Shown here: positions 5,799 to 9,527 of the stretch, piece by piece
How positions within the stretch are numbered: position 1 is the first letter of the stretch
Layout of the letters: every line of letters begins with the position of its first letter
NCBI GenBank assembly: GCA_964637445.1
Contig: CAZWWS010000074.1
Coordinates: 1-9,527, forward strand
Length of the DNA stretch: 9,527 bases
Direction: 5' to 3'
From: M3 sp964637445
Lineage (GTDB): Bacteria; Bacteroidota; Bacteroidia; Bacteroidales; Muribaculaceae
The notes under the pieces: model-generated
What the model was told of the DNA's origin: nothing
Databases searched by the model: none
The model's input: only the letters and a program-made list of their open reading frames with translations
Position numbers and translations under genes: made by a program

Positions 5799-7288
5799 GT
5801 CAAGTGCCTGTTGACAAGCTCATGGAGAGCTTGCTCCTCTTCTGCGATCACCAGCAGGCTATCGCCCAGATGCAAGCGAGTGTTACCTGTGGGGACAAGG
5901 TATTGACCATCTCGCTTCACCAAAATCACAAGCGTATTGGCAGGAAGATGGATCTCGCTAAGAGTTTCCCCATCTTGAAGAAGCGTCGACGTCACAGCCA
6001 TCTCCTGCATCGCGGCAGTGATCTCGTCGGGCAGATTGACATTAAACTCTTTCTCCTTGTAGGGAGCTCGCAGTCCGAGCCATCCCGCCATGGAGTTGAC
6101 CGTCATTCCCTGCACAAGCAGCGAAAGAATCGTGATAAAAAACACCATGTTGAACATGTAGCGGGCGTGAGCCACGTCGGGCGACATCAATGCGTAGGTG
6201 GCAAAGATGATAGGCACAGCGCCACGCAAACCCACCCACGAGATATAAAGTCGTGCCTTAGTCGTGAACCGGCGGAATGGCAGCAAAGAGATAAACACCG
6301 CCATAGGACGCGCCACTACGATCATAAACACACCCAGCAACAACCCGGGCACTGCAATCTGCACCTCGACAATCTCGCGAGGATTGACAAGCAACCCCAG
6401 CGACAAGAACATGATAATCTGCACAAGCCAAGTGAAGCCCCCGAAAAATGTGGTGATCGTATGCTTCAACGCCAACTTGCAGTTGCCCACGACCAAACCG
6501 GCGATATACACAGCCAAGTAGCTGTTGCCACCGATAGCCTCAGTGAGGGTAAAGGCAAAGAACACACAAGCTATCACCATCACCGGATACATGAACTCGT
6601 TGCTCACTCGCATGCGGTTCACGACCCACACCGACGCGTAGCCAACGGCAACGCCGCCGATGACACCGAGCACAAGCTGCTGCACAAGCAGCAACCCCGA
6701 ATGCCACCAGAGACCGGCACCCATCGACCCACCGCCTTCTATGATGTCGATCAAGATTATCACAAGAAGATAAGCCATCGGGTCGTTACTTCCGCTCTCA
6801 AGCTCAAGTGTAGGCTTGAGGTTCTGCTTCAGACCCGTCTTCGACGAATTCAAAATCGAAAATACCGATGCCGAATCGGTCGACGACATTATCGCGGCAA
6901 GCAGCAAGGACTCAGTCCACCCGAAAGCATGTGCCGGCGCAAGCCACTGCATCAGATAATAGATAAATGCGCCGGTGATGGCGGTAGTCAGTAACACTCC
7001 TACCGTTGCCAGCACTACGCCCGGCCCTATGATCGGGCGTATGTCACTAAACTTTGTGTCAACACCACCCGAAAACAAGATGATGCTCAGCGATATCATG
7101 CCGATAAACTGAGCCACCCCGGCATTGTCAAATTCCAAGCCGAAGCCATCAGTCCCGGCGAGCATTCCCACGCCGAGAAACAGCAACAACGCCGGCATCC
7201 CAAACCTATTGCCGGCCTTGCCCACCAACACACTCAGCGACAGCAACACCGCCACTATCAACATTATATTACTTGCCGTTATTTCCAT
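5795..7288 (-). CDS. Potassium/proton antiporter (CPA1, NhaP2-like) with TrkA-C domain
   Basis: The 497-residue inner-membrane protein is predicted to exchange K+ or Na+ for H+ and so help pH and cation balance. The N-terminal Na+/H+ exchanger domain (about 1-390) has roughly a dozen hydrophobic helices. It shows the family motifs SSTDSASVF around Asp138 and LESGSNDP at 163-170, with Asp169 in the ion-binding core. The C-terminal part (about 415-495, from NVNLPDEI through LVKRDGQYLVP and LHLGDSLLVIA) is a TrkA-C/RCK-C regulatory domain that often binds a small ligand. This N-to-C order matches the K+/H+ antiporters related to CvrA/NhaP2, though this one is shorter than the E. coli protein; ion choice is inferred. 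A TAAATTTG box with GTTG 20 bases upstream drives it. The 3' end overlaps the convergent peptidase gene by four bases. Confidence 0.92.
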   Translation of the reverse strand: MEITASNIMLIVAVLLSLSVLVGKAGNRFGMPALLLFLGVGMLAGTDGFGLEFDNAGVAQFIGMISLSIILFSGGVDTKFSDIRPIIGPGVVLATVGVLLTTAITGAFIYYLMQWLAPAHAFGWTESLLLAAIMSSTDSASVFSILNSSKTGLKQNLKPTLELESGSNDPMAYLLVIILIDIIEGGGSMGAGLWWHSGLLLVQQLVLGVIGGVAVGYASVWVVNRMRVSNEFMYPVMVIACVFFAFTLTEAIGGNSYLAVYIAGLVVGNCKLALKHTITTFFGGFTWLVQIIMFLSLGLLVNPREIVEVQIAVPGLLLGVFMIVVARPMAVFISLLPFRRFTTKARLYISWVGLRGAVPIIFATYALMSPDVAHARYMFNMVFFITILSLLVQGMTVNSMAGWLGLRAPYKEKEFNVNLPDEITAAMQEMAVTSTLLQDGETLSEIHLPANTLVILVKRDGQYLVPTGNTRLHLGDSLLVIAEEEQALHELVNRHLT

Positions 7289-7315
7289 ATTCTTATAGAT
7301 TTATACATTTATCTT

Positions 7316-7347
7316 CAAATTTACGATAAAAATCACACATCTGCAAC
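7316..7347 (-). promoter_or_regulatory. Promoter of the K+/H+ antiporter gene
   Basis: The minus strand reads GTTG (7347-7344), 20 bases, then TAAATTTG (7323-7316). This fits the Bacteroidetes -33/-7 pattern well, with three of four bases at -33 and a perfect -7. The -7 box ends 27 bases upstream of the ATG at 7288. The upstream end nearly touches the plus-strand promoter elements that begin at 7349. Confidence 0.7.
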
Positions 7348-7348
7348 T

Positions 7349-7405
7349 TTTGTTCATTTCCCCACAATAATATTTTTGCATCATGGAGGATTTTTACTAC
7401 CTTTG
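7349..7405 (+). promoter_or_regulatory. Tandem overlapping promoters of the GH2 gene
   Basis: The stronger promoter is TTTG (7375-7378), 19 bases, TACCTTTG (7398-7405), a perfect match to both boxes at ideal spacing. An upstream one is TTTG (7349-7352), 18 bases, TATTTTTG (7371-7378), slightly short in spacing. The TTTG at 7375-7378 serves as the end of the upstream -7 box and as the downstream -33 box. Transcripts from the stronger promoter would have a leader of about 60-65 bases before the ATG at 7475. Confidence 0.72.
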
Positions 7406-7474
7406 AGGTGGGAAAGATTTTTTTTGCGCAGATATTGTTTACGATACTTATATTCTAACTTAACCGACTTCTCT

Positions 7475-9289
7475 ATGAATCTAAAACTTATTGCAGCATT
7501 GATACTGATGCTTTGCACCTTTCCTTCTTCGGGGCAATGGAAGCCGGCCGGAGAACGTATTATGACCCCTTGGGGAGAAAAACTCGACCCCGTAAATGTA
7601 CTGCCCGAATATCCGCGTCCCATCATGGAGCGTGGCGAGTGGCTCAATCTCAATGGACTTTGGGACTACGCGGTAGTCGACAAGAGTGCCCGCCAGCCAT
7701 CGAGCTATGAGGGAGAAATCCTTGTGCCGTTTGCCATCGAGTCGGCCCTGTCGGGTGTAGGCCGCACCATCGACGAGACTAAAGAGATCGTATATCACCG
7801 CACATTCGATGTGCCTAAGATTTGGAAAGGCAAGCAAGTGCTGCTCCACTTTGGCGCCGTCGATTGGAAAGCCGATGTGTGGGTCAACGATGTGAAAGTG
7901 GGAAGTCACACCGGAGGTTTCGCTCCATTCTCGTTCGACATCACCGCCGCTTTGAACAGCAAAGGCAGCAACAGCCTGACGGTAAGAGTGTGGGACCCCA
8001 CCGACAAAGGAAACCAACCACGAGGCAAGCAGGTGAGAAAACCAAATAGCATTTGGTACACTCCCGTGAGTGGCATTTGGCAAACCGTATGGCTGGAGCC
8101 TGTGGCAAAAAATCATATCGCCGATCTTCGCATCACCCCCGACATCGACTTAAAACGACTCACCATCGATGCACGTCTGAGCGCAGCTTCTGCCGACGAT
8201 GTGGTGGAAGTGGAAGTCTACGATGGCACGACGCTTGTGGCCTCCGGCCGAAGCATCAACTCTCAGGCCGTGGAGATAGCCATGCCCGAAGATTGCAAGT
8301 TATGGAGCCCCGACACCCCTCACCTCTACGATTTGAAAGTGAAGTTGACCAACTCTGGCAAGACCATCGATGCTGTTAACAGCTATGCCGCAATGAGAAA
8401 ATACTCTATCGGCCGCGACAAAAACGGCATCGTGCGTATGGAGCTTAACAACAAACCGATGTTCCAATTTGGACCATTAGACCAAGGTTGGTGGCCCGAC
8501 GGATTATACACCGCCCCGAGCGATGAAGCATTAGCATTCGACATCATCAAAACCAAAGAGCTGGGTTTCAACATGATACGCAAGCACATCAAGGTCGAAC
8601 CGGCGCGATGGTACACCCACTGCGACCGATTGGGCATCATCGTATGGCAAGATATGCCAAGCGGCGACAAGAGTCCGCAATGGCAGACCCATCAATATTT
8701 CGATGGAATAGAACTTAACCGCACTGCCGAATCAGAAGCCACTTATCGCAAAGAATGGAAAGAGATAATCGACTGCCTGTATTCTTATCCCTGCATCGGT
8801 GTATGGACTCCGTTCAACGAACGTTGGGGACAGTTTAAGACACCCGAAATCGCAGAATGGACCAAAAGCTACGACCCATCGCGTCTGGTCAACCCGGCCA
8901 GCGGCGGCAACCACTATCCGACAGGCGATATGCTCGACCTTCACAATTATCCCGCTCCCGACTTGTATCTCTACGATGCCCGGCGAGCCACCGTACTCGG
9001 CGAATACGGAGGTATCGGCTATGTTGTGAAAGAGCACCTTTGGGAACCCGACCGAAATTGGGGCTACGTACAATTCTCCTCATCGGAGGCCGCAACAGAT
9101 GAGTATGTAAAATATGCTCAAATGCTTTTGGATTTGGTGCCACGCGGATTCTCGGCAGGAGTCTACACCCAAACCACCGATGTCGAAATCGAAGTGAACG
9201 GATTGATAACCTACGACCGCAAAGTTATCAAACTCGACGCAGCTCGCGTCAAAGCCATCAACACCCGCCTGACCAACTCCCTCAAATAA
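7475..9289 (+). CDS. Secreted glycoside hydrolase family 2 enzyme (beta-galactosidase/glucuronidase-like)
   Basis: The 604-residue protein starts with a signal peptide (MNLKLIAALILMLCTFPSSG, likely cut before Gln21), placing it in the periplasm or outside the cell. A jelly-roll sugar-binding domain covers about 45-190 (YPRPIMERGEWLNLNGLWDY; VLLHFGAVDWKADVWVN; GGFAPFSFDIT). An Ig-like beta-sandwich (about 215-300, ending in KLWSPDTPHLYDLKV) and a TIM barrel (about 305-590) follow. Both catalytic glutamates are visible: Glu449 in TPFNERWGQ as acid/base and Glu510 in VLGEYGG as nucleophile. The enzyme should release a terminal beta-linked sugar, but the sugar cannot be named from sequence. A TTG-initiated extension to 7376 is possible in frame but would include the promoter. 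No SusC/SusD partners are seen; a terminator follows, so it seems monocistronic. Confidence 0.93.
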   Translation: MNLKLIAALILMLCTFPSSGQWKPAGERIMTPWGEKLDPVNVLPEYPRPIMERGEWLNLNGLWDYAVVDKSARQPSSYEGEILVPFAIESALSGVGRTIDETKEIVYHRTFDVPKIWKGKQVLLHFGAVDWKADVWVNDVKVGSHTGGFAPFSFDITAALNSKGSNSLTVRVWDPTDKGNQPRGKQVRKPNSIWYTPVSGIWQTVWLEPVAKNHIADLRITPDIDLKRLTIDARLSAASADDVVEVEVYDGTTLVASGRSINSQAVEIAMPEDCKLWSPDTPHLYDLKVKLTNSGKTIDAVNSYAAMRKYSIGRDKNGIVRMELNNKPMFQFGPLDQGWWPDGLYTAPSDEALAFDIIKTKELGFNMIRKHIKVEPARWYTHCDRLGIIVWQDMPSGDKSPQWQTHQYFDGIELNRTAESEATYRKEWKEIIDCLYSYPCIGVWTPFNERWGQFKTPEIAEWTKSYDPSRLVNPASGGNHYPTGDMLDLHNYPAPDLYLYDARRATVLGEYGGIGYVVKEHLWEPDRNWGYVQFSSSEAATDEYVKYAQMLLDLVPRGFSAGVYTQTTDVEIEVNGLITYDRKVIKLDAARVKAINTRLTNSLK

Positions 9290-9339
9290 AACCCGACCGA
9301 CAAATAAAAGCCTCCTTTGTGAGCGCCACCGAAACCTAC

Positions 9340-9376
9340 GCACTCCGTTACCCCTTTGATAACGGAGTGCGGTTTT
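9340..9376 (+). terminator. Intrinsic terminator after GH2 gene
   Basis: GCACTCCGTTA (9340-9350) pairs perfectly over 11 bases with TAACGGAGTGC (9360-9370) around a nine-base loop, followed by GGTTTT. AAACC upstream (9332-9336) can also pair with GGTTT after a three-base bulge. It lies about 50 bases past the GH2 stop and isolates it from the next gene. Confidence 0.9.
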
Positions 9377-9423
9377 ACTCAAACCTACTTTTCGGACATG
9401 TCATCACAAAAATGATTCAAAAA

Positions 9424-9455
9424 TTTGACACAAGTAAACTTTTTAGTTAACTTTG
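9424..9455 (+). promoter_or_regulatory. Near-ideal Bacteroidetes promoter of the final gene
   Basis: TTTG (9424-9427), 20 bases, then TAACTTTG (9448-9455) match both boxes of the Bacteroidetes consensus exactly. The -7 box overlaps the palindrome AGTTAACT (9445-9452), which could be an operator for an autoregulating repressor. Transcription would begin near 9460, leaving a leader of about 15 bases before the ATG at 9475. Confidence 0.75.
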
Positions 9456-9474
9456 CCGTTGTAAAAACGAAAAT

Positions 9475-9527
9475 ATGGCAAACCGAGAAATAAAATTCTA
9501 CAAACATTATTTCAATGAGTTCTATGT
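9475..9527 (+). CDS. Partial small gene, probable RelE/HigB-like (Gp49-family) toxin
   Basis: Only the first 17 codons are inside the window: MANREIKFYKHYFNEFY. The pattern REIKFYKxYFxxFY resembles the N-terminus of phage-derived Gp49-like proteins, the HigB/RelE-type toxins found in Bacteroidales and normally followed by a helix-turn-helix antitoxin gene. If so, it would be a ribosome-dependent mRNA interferase, but no catalytic residues can be checked here. The strong promoter with a palindrome over the -7 box fits an autoregulated toxin-antitoxin operon. The call rests on a short match from memory and could be wrong; the start codon and promoter are better supported than the function. Confidence 0.5.
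   Translation, partial: MANREIKFYKHYFNEFY

Noticed and set aside
5759..6994. 411-residue plus-strand open frame opposite the antiporter gene
   Set aside because: It is the antisense shadow of a well-supported membrane protein, extremely rich in His, Gln and Arg. It would also begin inside the M15 peptidase gene.
7376..7474. N-terminal extension of the GH2 protein from a TTG codon
   Set aside because: The extension overlaps both promoter boxes and would hide the clear signal peptide that begins at the ATG at 7475.
7505..7540. Lipoprotein cleavage site at Cys14 of the GH2 protein
   Set aside because: The residues before the cysteine (Leu-Met-Leu) do not fit a lipobox, whose position before the cysteine is normally small; a standard signal peptidase site before Gln21 fits better.
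9080..9382. 100-residue minus-strand open frame over the GH2 3' end
   Set aside because: It spans the GH2 coding region and the terminator stem on the opposite strand, with no domain or promoter.

Overview
The window most resembles a chromosomal segment from a member of the Bacteroidales, plausibly Muribaculaceae-like. The reasons are the repeated Bacteroidetes-type promoter boxes (TAnnTTTG, in several places with TTTG or TTG 19-20 bases upstream), a PCMD-type secreted protein, a topoisomerase I with glycine/aromatic-rich C-terminal repeats instead of zinc fingers, and a secreted family 2 glycoside hydrolase. The family-level placement is an inference from style, not from any search.

Layout. 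Positions 1-261 hold the end of a tRNA cluster: three near-identical tRNA-Val(UAC) genes, the first cut by the window edge, closed by a hairpin terminator. A gene-free stretch (262-658) follows, with a structured dispersed repeat (copy A) and a long perfect hairpin. On the minus strand, topA (1597-3924) and an RluA-family pseudouridine synthase (659-1579) form a likely two-gene operon 17 bases apart. The 304-base gap upstream of topA carries the topA -7 box and a second copy (B) of the repeat. Next on the minus strand is a secreted PCMD-domain protein (4229-5185). A divergent intergenic region holds a shorter relative (C) of the repeat's decamer module. On the plus strand is a small M15-type D-Ala-D-Ala carboxypeptidase-like metallopeptidase (5442-5798). 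Its stop codon overlaps that of a convergent K+/H+ antiporter (5795-7288, minus). Divergent promoters then separate the antiporter from a secreted GH2 enzyme (7475-9289, plus), which ends at a strong intrinsic terminator. The last 53 bases begin a small gene whose N-terminus resembles RelE/HigB (Gp49-like) toxins, behind a near-ideal promoter.

The genes are mainly housekeeping (valine decoding, DNA supercoiling, RNA modification, ion homeostasis) mixed with typical gut-Bacteroidales accessory functions (surface or periplasmic carbohydrate-related proteins, a wall peptidase, a probable toxin-antitoxin start). I see no single multi-gene novel system. The most unexplained signal is the modular intergenic repeat family: two long copies share hairpins and a minus-strand terminator-like element, and all three copies carry 2, 3 or 4 units of a decamer of the TCYGTGNNNT kind.
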